64,000 bases of DNA from Chloroflexota bacterium (GCA_005879985.1 VBIA01000120.1:1-64000); one strand, 5' to 3'; positions 1 through 9,922 are shown, counted from the stretch's first letter. Program-made: numbers and translations. Notes: generated by a model not told the origin, from the sequence alone.

Positions 1-689
1 TCGTGCAGCGGCTTGTCGTAGCCGCGATGCAGCGCGTCCTTGATCATCGCGAAGGCAAAAGTCGGGCCTTTCGCCAGCTTCCCGGCGAGCTCGTCCACGG
101 CCGGCTTCAACTCTTCGGGCGCGACCGCGCGATCCACGAGCCCAACCGCCTCCGCTTCTTTCGCCGAAAGGCGCGTCGACTCGATGATGAAGCGCTTCGC
201 CTTCGCCATGCCGATGAGCCGGGGCAGCCGCTGCGTGCCGCCGGCGCCAGGCATGATGCCGAGCGCCGACTCCGTCTGGCCGATTCGCGAGCGCCCGTCC
301 TCGACCATGATCCGGAAGTCGCAGCAGAGGGTCAGCTCGCATCCGCCGCCCTGCGCGTGCCCGTTGATCGCGGCGATCACCGGCTTCGGGCAGTGCTCGA
401 TGGCGTCGTAGTGCTTGTTGACGCGCTTCATGAACGCCTTGATCTGGTCGGCCGCGTCGGGCGCCGTGCGATCGATGGACCCCATCGCCGTCAGATCGGC
501 GCCGACGCTGAAGTACTTCTCGTAGGCCGAGGCCAGCACCACCGCGCGGACCGATTGGTCCTTGCCAAGCTCCGTGAAGGCCGCGCCCAGCTCCGACATC
601 AGATCCTCGGCGATGGCGTTGATCTTGTTGCGGTGCATGACCACGCGGGCGATGGCGCCGTCGCGTTCGACGTCGACGAGCTCGCCCAT
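1..689 (-). CDS. enoyl-CoA hydratase/isomerase family protein (C-terminus cut by window edge)
   Basis: Minus-strand reading gives MGELVDVERDGAIARVVMHRNKINAIAEDLMSELG...NGHAQGGGCELTLCCDFRIMVEDGRSRIGQTESALGIMPGAGGTQRLPRLIG, typical crotonase fold motifs; the + ORFs in the track are shadows. Confidence 0.9.
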   Translation of the reverse strand, partial: MGELVDVERDGAIARVVMHRNKINAIAEDLMSELGAAFTELGKDQSVRAVVLASAYEKYFSVGADLTAMGSIDRTAPDAADQIKAFMKRVNKHYDAIEHCPKPVIAAINGHAQGGGCELTLCCDFRIMVEDGRSRIGQTESALGIMPGAGGTQRLPRLIGMAKAKRFIIESTRLSAKEAEAVGLVDRAVAPEELKPAVDELAGKLAKGPTFAFAMIKDALHRGYDKPLH

Positions 690-1528
690 CAGGCTGTGAA
701 GAGAGGGATGCCGCCGGCGACCTCGATCACGGCACCTGTGATGTAGCCCGCCTCTTCTGTGCAGAGGAACCCGATGGTGCTCGAGATGTCCTGCGGCTGG
801 CCGAATCGCTTGAACACCGTGCGCGCCTTGAACCGCGCGTACATCGGGTTCACCGATTCCGCGGCGGCGCCGGCCTCCGACATGATGATGCCGGGCGCGA
901 TGGCGTTGGACGTGATGTTGTGGCGGCCGCCCTCGAGCGCGGCCGTCTTCGCGAGGCCGATCAGGCCGGCCTTGGTGGCCGAATAGCTCGCCTGACCGAA
1001 CCCGCCAAGCGTCCCCGCGACCGACGACATGAAGATGAGCCGGCCCCAGCTGTTCTCAACCAGGTAAGGCCACACCTCCCTGGTGCAGTTGAAGGCGCCG
1101 GTGAGGTTGACCCGCACGTCGCGATCCCACAGCTCGTACGACTGGTTCGGAATCTGTGCGGTGTGGTCGAGGGTGGCCGCGTTGTTGATCAGGATGTCGA
1201 TCTTTCCGAACTCGTCCCTGACGTTCTTGAACACGTCGCGGATCTGCTCGCGGTTGGTCACGTCCATCTTGATGGCCAGCGACTTGCGGCCCATCTTTCG
1301 AATCTCTTCGGCGGTTGCGTTGGAATGGACCCAGCCTTGGGATACCGCGACCTGCGCGAGGGTTGAGCCCTGAGCCTCGGCCGTCTTCTGCAGCTCGGGG
1401 TCGTCCTCGACCAGCACGTCTGTGATGACGACGTCCGCGCCCATGCTCGCGAGGGTCAGCGCATCCTGGCGCCCGAGCCCGCGCGAGGCGCCGGTGACGA
1501 CGGCGACCCTGCCTTTCAGATCAAACAT
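689..1528 (-). CDS. SDR family oxidoreductase
   Basis: TGASRGLGRQ nucleotide-binding motif, YSATKAG active site; stop overlaps start of next gene. Confidence 0.95.
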   Translation of the reverse strand: MFDLKGRVAVVTGASRGLGRQDALTLASMGADVVITDVLVEDDPELQKTAEAQGSTLAQVAVSQGWVHSNATAEEIRKMGRKSLAIKMDVTNREQIRDVFKNVRDEFGKIDILINNAATLDHTAQIPNQSYELWDRDVRVNLTGAFNCTREVWPYLVENSWGRLIFMSSVAGTLGGFGQASYSATKAGLIGLAKTAALEGGRHNITSNAIAPGIIMSEAGAAAESVNPMYARFKARTVFKRFGQPQDISSTIGFLCTEEAGYITGAVIEVAGGIPLFTA

Positions 1529-1543
1529 GCGGTTGTCCCCCAG

Positions 1544-2740
1544 CTATCGGATTTTGATTGAGGCGCGCGAGCCCGAGATGGCACGCGAGATGACAAGCCT
1601 CTGGATCTCGGCGGTGCCCTCCCAGATCTGATAGATCTTCGCGTCGCGGAACCACTTCTCGACCGGGTACTCCTTGATGTACCCGTAGCCGCCCAGCACC
1701 TGGATGGCGTCGGTCGTGACCTCCATCGCCACGTCGGCCGCGAAGCACTTGGCCATCGAGCCCTCGGCGCGCTCGAACGGCCGGCCCTGCGTCGCCATCC
1801 AGCCGGCACGCCAGATGAGCAGCCGCGCCGCGTCGATCTTCATCGCCATGTCCGCCAGCTTGAAACCGATCGCCTCGTGCTGCCACAGCGGCTTTCCGAA
1901 CTGCTTGCGGTCCTGGGCGTAGTCGAGCGCGAACTCGTATGCGGCGCGCGCGATGCCCAACGCGCCGGCGCCGACGCCAGGACGCGTTGCTTCGAGCGTC
2001 ATCAGAGCGCCCAGCGCGCCGGGTCCGGCGTTGTCCGCGTCTGGTTCGCCTCCAAGCCGGTGGTCGAGCGGGATGTGACAGTCCTCGAGGATGACCTGCG
2101 CGGTGTGGCTCGCGCGCACGCCGAGCTTCTTCTCCTTGCGGCCCATCTTCAAACCGGGTGCGCCCTTCGGCACTAGGAAGGAGGCGATGCCCGCCGGGCC
2201 CTTGGTCGGATCGGTGTTCGCGTAGATGACGTGGTAGTCGGCGATGCCGCCGTTGGTGCAGAACTGCTTGGTGCCGTTGAGCACGTAGCCGTCGCTGACG
2301 CGCTTCGCGCGCGTCTTCATCGCGAGGGCGTCCGACCCTGAGTCGGGCTCGGTCAGGCCCAGTCCGCCGAGCACGAGCCTGTCAGGGTTCGTGAACTCGG
2401 GAAGCCAGCGCTTCTTCTGCTCCTCGGTGCCGCTGGAGCGGATGCCGGCGATGGCGAGCGCCATCGACTGGATGCAGACCGCGATGCCCGCGCATCCCCA
2501 CGACAGCTCCTCGTTGAGCATCAGCTCGGTCAGGAAGTCGAGGTTCTGACCGCCGTACTCCTCGGGCAGAAACGCCGCCGGGCTGAGGCCCAGCTTGTGC
2601 GCCTTCTTGACGACCTCATACGGAAACTCCTCGGTCTCGTCGTAATGAGAGGCGACCGGGCGGATCTCGTTGACCGCGAACTCGTGCGCGAGGTCACGAA
2701 TCGCCTGCTGCTCCTGCGTGAGGGAGAAGTCGAAGGTCAT
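1544..2740 (-). CDS. acyl-CoA dehydrogenase family protein
   Basis: LGGLGLTEPDSGSDA and QVLGGYGYIKEYPVEKWFRDAKIYQIWEGTAEIQR motifs. Confidence 0.96.
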   Translation of the reverse strand: MTFDFSLTQEQQAIRDLAHEFAVNEIRPVASHYDETEEFPYEVVKKAHKLGLSPAAFLPEEYGGQNLDFLTELMLNEELSWGCAGIAVCIQSMALAIAGIRSSGTEEQKKRWLPEFTNPDRLVLGGLGLTEPDSGSDALAMKTRAKRVSDGYVLNGTKQFCTNGGIADYHVIYANTDPTKGPAGIASFLVPKGAPGLKMGRKEKKLGVRASHTAQVILEDCHIPLDHRLGGEPDADNAGPGALGALMTLEATRPGVGAGALGIARAAYEFALDYAQDRKQFGKPLWQHEAIGFKLADMAMKIDAARLLIWRAGWMATQGRPFERAEGSMAKCFAADVAMEVTTDAIQVLGGYGYIKEYPVEKWFRDAKIYQIWEGTAEIQRLVISRAISGSRASIKIR

Positions 2741-2746
2741 GGCGCG

Positions 2747-3145
2747 CTACGCGCCGCGGCCGGTCACGAACTCGGCCGCACCCTTGCTGATGATGACGTC
2801 GCCGTGCTGGTTGACCGCCCTGATATGCAGCTTCCCCTCGGCGACCTCGTCGGCGGTGAAGGTGACCGTGTCCCCGGGCTCCACCATTCCCGCGAAACGG
2901 ACGGACAGCTGGCGCAGCCGCTTCGCCCCGCCCGCGGCCGTCGCGGCGACGATCGCGGCCATGCTCATCTGCAGCATCCCGTGAGCGATCACTCCGGGAA
3001 GGCCGACCGACTGCGCGAACCTGGCGTCGAGGTGGATCGGGTTCATGTCGCCTGAAGCACGCGCGTAAGCCGCGATCTGCTCCTCGCGAAACAGGATCTT
3101 CTGCTCGATCACGCGCGAATCACGAACAGCGCGCGCGAGTGGCAC
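2747..3145 (-). CDS. MaoC family dehydratase (start probably near 3112)
   Basis: ASGDMNPIHLDARFAQSVGLPGVIAHGMLQMS hotdog/MaoC hydratase motif. Confidence 0.9.
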   Translation of the reverse strand: MPLARAVRDSRVIEQKILFREEQIAAYARASGDMNPIHLDARFAQSVGLPGVIAHGMLQMSMAAIVAATAAGGAKRLRQLSVRFAGMVEPGDTVTFTADEVAEGKLHIRAVNQHGDVIISKGAAEFVTGRGA

Positions 3146-3492
3146 ACGGGTTCGCCCTTGGCGGACGTGGTGTCCGTCTCAAACGTGACGAAGCGCATGC
3201 CGCGACGATTGATGTCGGATGTGACCCGAGCTTGCGAGTGGACCTTGTCGCCAACCTCAGGATGGCGCGTCCACTCGAATTCCTGCTCGGCGTGGAGCAA
3301 GCGGGCGAAGTCGACTGCCGCTTCCTCGTCGCCGAAAAGTTGCGGCGCGGTGGCGCCGAGGCAGTACACGGCGGCGTAGGTCGGCGGCACGCCGTCGTGG
3401 GGATCGGCGCCGATGGCCCACGCGAACTCGGCGACCTTGTCGGCCTCGATCTCCACCGTGACGGGTGGGTACTGCTTGCCATCGACCGTCAT
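3109..3492 (-). CDS. MaoC-like N-terminal dehydratase (FAS1-type)
   Basis: VTVEIEADKVAEFAWAIGADPHDGVPPTYAAV...LLHAEQEFEWTRHPEVGDKV; paired with adjacent MaoC protein. Confidence 0.85.
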   Translation of the reverse strand: MTVDGKQYPPVTVEIEADKVAEFAWAIGADPHDGVPPTYAAVYCLGATAPQLFGDEEAAVDFARLLHAEQEFEWTRHPEVGDKVHSQARVTSDINRRGMRFVTFETDTTSAKGEPVCHSRALFVIRA

Positions 3493-3560
3493 GCGAACGT
3501 CAGGAAGCGTAACTCACGCCCTCCGCCGGCCTCCCCACTGCGCGGGGGAAGGCAGCGCGG

Positions 3561-5939
3561 CTACGACCGGCCCGGGCGGACCCTGGAGAGAACCCGGCGC
3601 ACCATCATCGGCCGCAGCGAGGCCCATGCCTCCATCACAGACGGCTTGGTCGACTGGGCCATCTCGGGCGGCGCGTACGCGGCGACGACGAACGCATCGG
3701 TGAGCGAATGGAGGTGCGGCGCCGCCTCCGGGAAGGCGCGGCCGAGGCGTTTCTCCAGCTCGGACGGCGTCTCACCCGACTGCAGCTCCGCGCCCGCCAT
3801 GCGGGCGAGCACAAGGACACGACGCCACACCCCCATCACCGTGCGCGGCCGGAGATAGCGCGCGCCGAGACCGATGAGCAAGAGGAGCAGCGCGCCCAGC
3901 ACGCCCGCGATCCGGGTGATCATCGTGGAGTCGAGCCAGCGGAACCGGTTCTGGTTCGCGCCGATCGGCTGGTCGCTGGCGCCAGGGTCCTTCGGACGGG
4001 TCGACGGCTTGACCACTGGCGACGTCACCGCCTGGATCGGAGAGGGGACCGTGCAGTGGTTGTCGGTGAAGCAGAGGACGGACCTGGAGGATGCACGCTG
4101 AATCGTGTTGGCGTAGGCGACGCCATCGTTGGTCGGCTCGAACGGGATCCAGCCGTAACCCGGGAAGTAGCTCTCCACCCACACGTGGGCGTCCTCGTCG
4201 CGGACGACTTGCCGGTGCTGGATGTCGTCATAGCTTCCTGCGCCGTAGCCGTTTACCAGGCGCGTCGGGATGCCCAGCGACCGCAGCATCTCTCCCATCG
4301 CCATCGCGAAGTACTGGCAGTAGCCCTCGTGCGAGCTGTTCAGGAAGTAGAGCATGGGATCGGTCCCGTCAGGCGGCTGCTTCGGCGTAAGCGTGTACGT
4401 GAACCTGTTGCGGTCGCGGAGGTAGGCCTCGATTGCGCTGGCCTTGTCGTATGGATTGTTCGCACCGGCGGTGATGCTCAGCGCGAGATCGTGGATGAAT
4501 CTCATCGCGGCGGGCGGCCGGTACCCGTCGGCCGGCATGCTCGAGTACGGGGCCAGCCAGTCTCCATAGTCCGTGCCCGCCGCACGCAGCTCGTCGGTTG
4601 TCACGTCGGGATAGCTGACCGTGACGTTGTACTGACCCTTGGTGGTGAAGGACGGTGGGGCGGCGGCGAGACGGTCGATGGTCACAAGCTGCGTCGCGAA
4701 CGTGAACACCGGCGGCACCTGCGTTTCGTGCGCCACCGCCGGCTTGTCGATGCTGTAGAACTGCCCGGGGTAGAAATAGATGTCGCCGCTGCCGCTGCCG
4801 GGCGGCAGCAGCATGTTGACGGTGAACGTGGCAAGCGCCATCCACTTGTACTGCGCTGCGAAGGTCGGAGAGTCATTCGCGGCGATGGGCTGCGTGTGGT
4901 CGTTGGTCCCGTAGGTCCATGTCGGCTTGCCGTCCACGACCGTTGTGAGCGTGTCGTTCACGCCCCGGAAGTAGTACGGACCGGGGTAGGGGCCGGCGGT
5001 CACCGCGTAGTTAAACACGGGGGTGGTGGACTGCGACAGCCTCGGACCCATGCTCACCGTGACGCCGAAGCCGGTGCTGACCCGGCCAGGGATTGTCCCG
5101 TTTCCCTGGATTCCGACCTGGTTCAGCTTCGACTGGATCTGTGCCCATTTCGTGAACAGGCTCGACTCCATCGACGCGGTGCGGTCGATGGTCGACATGG
5201 GGGGCAGCATTATGCCGATGACAAGCAGGGCCGCTGTCGCGACCAGGCCGGTCTCCCAGAAGTCCCAGCGCGCGTCGCCGGTCATCTTGATGCGGGCGGC
5301 CACGGCCTTTGCGACTGACGCCGTGTAGGTCGTCCAGAGCAGAAGCCCCAGCGTCAGCGCCAGGAAGATGAACGTGTAGCCCTGCTGGTTGGGTGTGTTC
5401 AGCACGTTGGTCGTGAATGCGGCGGCGCCAGGGATAAGGCCGATGAGCGGCTGCCGCCACCGCACCACGCACCACGCGAGCCACCCGCCGGTGATCCACA
5501 TGAGCAGCGTGATCACGAGGCCGACGAAGGCCTGATCGCCAAACGCCGAGCCCTCGAAAACGCGAATGATCCACACCTGCACGAGGCCGGCACCTGTCGG
5601 GTCGAGCGGGTGTTGCGCACGAAACTCCGGCGCGGTCGCGATCGTCGCGACGACAAGCCCGCCGGCGACGCCAGCGGCCACGCACAGCCACGAAGGCAGT
5701 CGCGTCAACGCCAGCAGAGCCATCAATACGGCGGCGCCTAGCGCGACGAACGGGATGCCGTCGATGCCGCTCGGCACCCAGTACGCGGCGCTCGTCGACC
5801 TCGCGATCGTGACCGCGAGCGCAAACACGAGCACGGCCGACCAGAGGGTTGAGGCGGGCACCGCGGCGCGCGCGCGTTCCCACCTGGTGGCCGGGAGGTC
5901 GCCCAGCTGCAGACTGCCCCTAGGCGATACGGACTGCAT
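3561..5939 (-). CDS. TgpA-like membrane protein with transglutaminase-like domain
   Basis: Multiple N-terminal TM segments plus SSHEGYCQYFAMAMGEMLRSLGIPTRLVNGYG...DEDAHVWVESYFPGYGWIPFEPT. Confidence 0.93.
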   Translation of the reverse strand: MQSVSPRGSLQLGDLPATRWERARAAVPASTLWSAVLVFALAVTIARSTSAAYWVPSGIDGIPFVALGAAVLMALLALTRLPSWLCVAAGVAGGLVVATIATAPEFRAQHPLDPTGAGLVQVWIIRVFEGSAFGDQAFVGLVITLLMWITGGWLAWCVVRWRQPLIGLIPGAAAFTTNVLNTPNQQGYTFIFLALTLGLLLWTTYTASVAKAVAARIKMTGDARWDFWETGLVATAALLVIGIMLPPMSTIDRTASMESSLFTKWAQIQSKLNQVGIQGNGTIPGRVSTGFGVTVSMGPRLSQSTTPVFNYAVTAGPYPGPYYFRGVNDTLTTVVDGKPTWTYGTNDHTQPIAANDSPTFAAQYKWMALATFTVNMLLPPGSGSGDIYFYPGQFYSIDKPAVAHETQVPPVFTFATQLVTIDRLAAAPPSFTTKGQYNVTVSYPDVTTDELRAAGTDYGDWLAPYSSMPADGYRPPAAMRFIHDLALSITAGANNPYDKASAIEAYLRDRNRFTYTLTPKQPPDGTDPMLYFLNSSHEGYCQYFAMAMGEMLRSLGIPTRLVNGYGAGSYDDIQHRQVVRDEDAHVWVESYFPGYGWIPFEPTNDGVAYANTIQRASSRSVLCFTDNHCTVPSPIQAVTSPVVKPSTRPKDPGASDQPIGANQNRFRWLDSTMITRIAGVLGALLLLLIGLGARYLRPRTVMGVWRRVLVLARMAGAELQSGETPSELEKRLGRAFPEAAPHLHSLTDAFVVAAYAPPEMAQSTKPSVMEAWASLRPMMVRRVLSRVRPGRS

Positions 5940-7113
5940 CTCTCGTCCTCACCAGCCGCGCGAAGTCGTCGCCCTTGCGGACGACATAGAGGTCCGTGTC
6001 CTGACCGAGGTCGAATGTCGGGTACCTGTCAGGGCCGCCGAAGCTGACGGCGTCGATGTAGAAGACGATCAGCGTGGTGCGCCGGCCGCGCACCGCCTGG
6101 AGCAGGTGCACCCAATCCGGGTCGGCGCTCGGCGTGATGACCGCAATCGCCCGCCGCGGCAGGCGGCGCACGCGATCCCAGGCAAGCGCCTGGCGCAAGG
6201 ACGTGCTGCCGTCAGGCTGAGCGATCGCCAGGTAGTCGAGGATGAGGCGGTCCTGCTTGATCGCGCGGTGCGGCTGCAGGAATGTGCCGCGCGCATCGTT
6301 GGCGATGAGTCCCACCTCGCGGCCGCGACTCGTCACCTGTGCGGTCATCGAGGCGGCGAGGCTCACCGCATATTCGACGGTCGACTCCTCGCCCTGGCCG
6401 ATGTGCACCTTGCGATCGAGGTCGAGAAGGATCCAGATGTCGGTGGTCAGTGGCTGCTCGAAAGTCTTCGACATGAGCCGGTTGTGGTGAGCCGAAAGCG
6501 CCCAGTGGATGCGGCCGAAGCTGTCGCCTGTCACGTAGTCGCGCACCCCGCCGGTCTCCGGCGGGTAGTCGGCCCACGCACCGGACGCCGGCGACGAACC
6601 GAGGTGCTGCGCGCTGGTGGTCATCAGGTCCGGGATGGGACGGATGCGCGGGTATACGAGTATTGAGGTTCGCTCCTTGAAGCGGCGCTCCTGGCTGAAC
6701 AGGCCGAAGGGCTCGACCACACGCACCGAGGTCGGCCCGAACGTCATCCAGCCGCGCCGGCGGTAGGCGCCACGCGCCCGCCACGTGGTCGGCTCGGCGC
6801 CCGCCGAAACTACTCGGCCTGGCTGGTAGCCGGTCACCTGGCCCAGGTCGCGAACCTCGACCCACGGCGCGGGCACCCAGCCCGTCCGCGAGATCGTGAA
6901 CGTCTCCTCGAACTGGTCCCCGACGGTGGGGATGCCAGGGTCCAGATGGCGCGTGAGGCTGATGCGTCGAGCCGTGTAGCGCGGCCACAGCCACGCCAGC
7001 ACGAACAGCAGGATCAGCGCGTAGGCGAGGGTGTAACCCGGCCTAACCCCAAGCAGAAACGTGAAGAGGAAAAGCATTCCGAGCGCGAACGCAAGAGCAA
7101 CCTTGCTCATCAA
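5920..7113 (-). CDS. DUF58 domain-containing protein
   Basis: VRDYVTGDSFGRIHWALSAHHNRLMSKTFEQP motif; genomic neighbourhood MoxR-DUF58-TgpA. Confidence 0.93.
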   Translation of the reverse strand: MMSKVALAFALGMLFLFTFLLGVRPGYTLAYALILLFVLAWLWPRYTARRISLTRHLDPGIPTVGDQFEETFTISRTGWVPAPWVEVRDLGQVTGYQPGRVVSAGAEPTTWRARGAYRRRGWMTFGPTSVRVVEPFGLFSQERRFKERTSILVYPRIRPIPDLMTTSAQHLGSSPASGAWADYPPETGGVRDYVTGDSFGRIHWALSAHHNRLMSKTFEQPLTTDIWILLDLDRKVHIGQGEESTVEYAVSLAASMTAQVTSRGREVGLIANDARGTFLQPHRAIKQDRLILDYLAIAQPDGSTSLRQALAWDRVRRLPRRAIAVITPSADPDWVHLLQAVRGRRTTLIVFYIDAVSFGGPDRYPTFDLGQDTDLYVVRKGDDFARLVRTRDAVRIA

Positions 7114-7130
7114 TCAATACCCAGAGTGGC

Positions 7131-7252
7131 TATAAGGCCGGGTTCACCCCGGCCGTCACCCAGGCGCGGCACCTACCAGGCGCCTCCAGGCGCCGCATTG
7201 GCGCAGCCCCAGAGGGGGTTCCGCGGGGGAGACCCGCAGGTCTTCCCCGCGC
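7131..7252 (-). repeat. copy 3 (diverged) of a multi-hairpin structured intergenic repeat
   Basis: Minus strand gcgcggggaagacctgcgggtctcccccgcggaaccccct...ggtgacggccggggtgaacccggcctta matches architecture of 36874-36996. Confidence 0.6.
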
Positions 7253-7257
7253 CCTCG

Positions 7258-8214
7258 TTACCCGTCGTAGGCCATCTGGGGTACGTGTTCCCGCTCAAGG
7301 AGTCCTGTCACCAGCTTACCGGCGCTCTGTCCCTGCATCTCGGCGTTGGGCCGCAGGATGATGCGGTGGGCGAGCACCGGCTCGGCCAGCACCTTCACGT
7401 CGTCAGGGATCACATATGTGCGTCCGAGCAGGGCGGCGTAGGCCTGGCTCGCGTGGTACAGGTTCAGCGTTCCGCGCGTGCTGGCGCCCAGCGCCACCTC
7501 GGGGTTGGTACGGGTGCGGCCAACCAGCCGCGCGATGTATTCGCGCAGCTCCGGCTTCACGAAAACTTCACGGACCGCGCTCTGCGCGAGCGTCAGCTCG
7601 TTGGGCGAGACCACCGGCTGCAGCTCGACCATCGGTGATTCCACCTTGTGGTGGCTGAGCAGGTTCGCCTCTTCCTTTTCCGACAGGTATCCGAGCCGCA
7701 CCTTCATCAGGAAACGGTCCAGTTGGGCCTCGGGTAATGGGAACGTGCCTGAGTACTCGACCGGGTTCTGCGTGGCCATGACCATGAACGGCTTCGGCAG
7801 GTTGTGCGTCTCCCCGTCGATGGTGACCTGGTGCTCCTCCATCGCCTCCAGCAGGGCGGCCTGGGTCTTGGGGCTCGCGCGGTTGATCTCGTCGGCGAGC
7901 AGGATCTGCGCGAATACCGGCCCAGGCCGGAACTCGAACTCTCCCTCTTTCTGGTTGAAGGCGCGGACGCCGGTGACGTCAGAGGGCAGCAGGTCTGGCG
8001 TGAACTGGATGCGGCGGAACGTGCAGTCGAGCGAGCGCGCCAGCGACTTGGCGAGCATGGTCTTGCCTACGCCGGGCACATCCTCGATCAGGAGGTGGCC
8101 CTCACAGAGCAGGGTGACCAGGCAGAGACGAACCTCGTCTTCCTTGTTGACGATGGCCCGGCCGACGTTGGACATGACAGCGTCGGAAACGCGAGTGACG
8201 ACGTCCGGCGCCAT
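7258..8214 (-). CDS. MoxR family AAA ATPase
   Basis: EGHLLIEDVPGVGKTMLAKSLARS, LLADEINRASPKTQAALLEAMEE, MATQNPVEYSGTFPLPEAQLDRF. Confidence 0.97.
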   Translation of the reverse strand: MAPDVVTRVSDAVMSNVGRAIVNKEDEVRLCLVTLLCEGHLLIEDVPGVGKTMLAKSLARSLDCTFRRIQFTPDLLPSDVTGVRAFNQKEGEFEFRPGPVFAQILLADEINRASPKTQAALLEAMEEHQVTIDGETHNLPKPFMVMATQNPVEYSGTFPLPEAQLDRFLMKVRLGYLSEKEEANLLSHHKVESPMVELQPVVSPNELTLAQSAVREVFVKPELREYIARLVGRTRTNPEVALGASTRGTLNLYHASQAYAALLGRTYVIPDDVKVLAEPVLAHRIILRPNAEMQGQSAGKLVTGLLEREHVPQMAYDG

Positions 8215-8348
8215 CAGGTCCCGCCCACCACTATTTGGATTATAAGTTCGGTCTTCCGTAGCAAGGTTTTATACACAGCCATGGAACATTCGGTTCCGCT
8301 CCCCGTTACGAATTCCGGCCGGCGGCCGTCATGTCGGTCAGGGACGAG

Positions 8349-9212
8349 ATGAAACACGCGCTGACGGCGGTGCTCTTGGTGGCGGTCATGGCCTGCGGCA
8401 CTACGGTGCCAGGCACCCCGCTGAACCAGTACCAGCTCGAGTTCCGGATCTTCGATCAGTTCGGTCCGCCGGCGTTCTGCGATCCGGACTTCTACCCCAT
8501 CGCGCGCGAAGGCGGCGAGCAGGCCAGCGCGCAGTCGAACTACGCACAGATCCGTGACAACGGGGAGCTCTACTCCGCGATCGTCGAGCACGAGCACCTG
8601 CCCGCGCCGCCGGCCGAGCTCGACGACGCACAGAAGCTGACGCTCTACCGCGCGTTCAAGAAGCTGCGCGCGCTGGACATCCACCCCGGAGGCAGCGGAA
8701 ACTCCTTCTTCGAATACACGACAGCCGATACCTTCACGAAGGTGCAGGGCGACGTGAGCCCCGACGGAACGATCTCCGTCACGTCGAGGACGCAGGGCTC
8801 GCGGCCCAACTGCCCGATCTGCCTCTCGGCGGCGACGCTGATCAGCACGCCTGCCGGCGATGTTGTCGTGACGGCGATTCGTCCCGGAACGCTCGTGTGG
8901 ACACAGGGCGATGACGGGAGCCGCATCGCGGCGCCTGTGATCGCGGTCGGCAGCACGCCGGTTCCCGCGGGCCACCTGATGGTTCACCTCACCCTCGCGG
9001 ACGGACGGCAGCTGTGGGCGTCACCAGGCCACCGCACGGTGGATGGAAGGCCTCTGGGCTCGCTCCGTGTGAGCGACGTTCTCGACGGCTCGCGAGTCAG
9101 CGGCTGGGAGCTCGTGCCGTACGCCGGCGACCGCACGTACGACCTGTTGCCTGCCGGCCCAACGGGACGGTACTGGGCGGACGGTATTCCGCTGGCGAGC
9201 ACTCTCAACTGA
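8349..9212 (+). CDS. lipoprotein-like secreted protein with C-terminal Hint-type domain
   Basis: MKHALTAVLLVAVMACGTT lipobox-like N-terminus; CLSAATLISTPAGDVVVTAIRPGTLVWT...HLTLADGRQLWASPGHRTVDGR Hint-like blocks. Confidence 0.8.
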   Translation: MKHALTAVLLVAVMACGTTVPGTPLNQYQLEFRIFDQFGPPAFCDPDFYPIAREGGEQASAQSNYAQIRDNGELYSAIVEHEHLPAPPAELDDAQKLTLYRAFKKLRALDIHPGGSGNSFFEYTTADTFTKVQGDVSPDGTISVTSRTQGSRPNCPICLSAATLISTPAGDVVVTAIRPGTLVWTQGDDGSRIAAPVIAVGSTPVPAGHLMVHLTLADGRQLWASPGHRTVDGRPLGSLRVSDVLDGSRVSGWELVPYAGDRTYDLLPAGPTGRYWADGIPLASTLN

Positions 9213-9214
9213 GC

Positions 9215-9922
9215 TCAGAAGTTGATCGTTTCGCTGAAGCCCGGACCGTCGACCTGCCACCCAACGCAGCCGGTGTTGCCCTTCGGCTGGCCGTCCTCGA
9301 TCTGCCAGGCGTACGGCGGCGTCACGCTGTAGATGACCAGTTCGAGATGCTGCTCGACGACCTGGCCGTCCAGCACGTCGGTGCCGATGACCGGTCCGCT
9401 GGCGTACTGGCCGACGAACACGACCGGTTGACCGTGGATCAAGTCCCTCGCCCGGACCAGGATCGGGCCGGCGACGACTCCGTCGGCGAAGAGGAAGTCA
9501 TGGAAGTAGTTGCCCCAGCTTGTGGGGATCTCGACCGCGCTTCCTGACATATGGAATGGACCAGCACCCGCGTCTCCGCCGCTGCCATACGGTCCATGTG
9601 GGCAGTCGAAGGCCGAGCGAACCATCGGCTGGTGCAAGGGCCGGGCTTCGAGCTTCTGGAGCGGCGTCTGCGGCGCGGCCGGCACCGGGGGCGCGCTGTA
9701 CGACCTCCAGTCGGCGAGGAGCCGCCCACCCACCAGGGCTCCAGCAACCACCGCAATCACAACGAACACCGCGACCAAGGAAAGCGGGGCGCGCAGCCGG
9801 ATTGACCACGCAGCCTGTCGCGGGCGGTCGCTCGAGACGGTCATAACCACGCGCTCGCTCAACCCGGCGTCCTCACGGCCCAGCTCGTCGTATGCCACAT
9901 GCAGCTCGCTGCGCAAGCTCAC
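9215..9922 (-). CDS. membrane protein, probable anti-sigma partner of the adjacent ECF sigma factor
   Basis: N-terminal ~50 aa region, single TM, extracytoplasmic region; overlaps upstream sigma gene by 4 nt. Confidence 0.6.
   Translation of the reverse strand: MSLRSELHVAYDELGREDAGLSERVVMTVSSDRPRQAAWSIRLRAPLSLVAVFVVIAVVAGALVGGRLLADWRSYSAPPVPAAPQTPLQKLEARPLHQPMVRSAFDCPHGPYGSGGDAGAGPFHMSGSAVEIPTSWGNYFHDFLFADGVVAGPILVRARDLIHGQPVVFVGQYASGPVIGTDVLDGQVVEQHLELVIYSVTPPYAWQIEDGQPKGNTGCVGWQVDGPGFSETINF

Noticed and set aside
3708-5318. 536-aa + ORF antisense to the transglutaminase gene
   Set aside because: Arg/Gly/His-rich shadow translation of a well-supported minus-strand gene in GC-rich DNA
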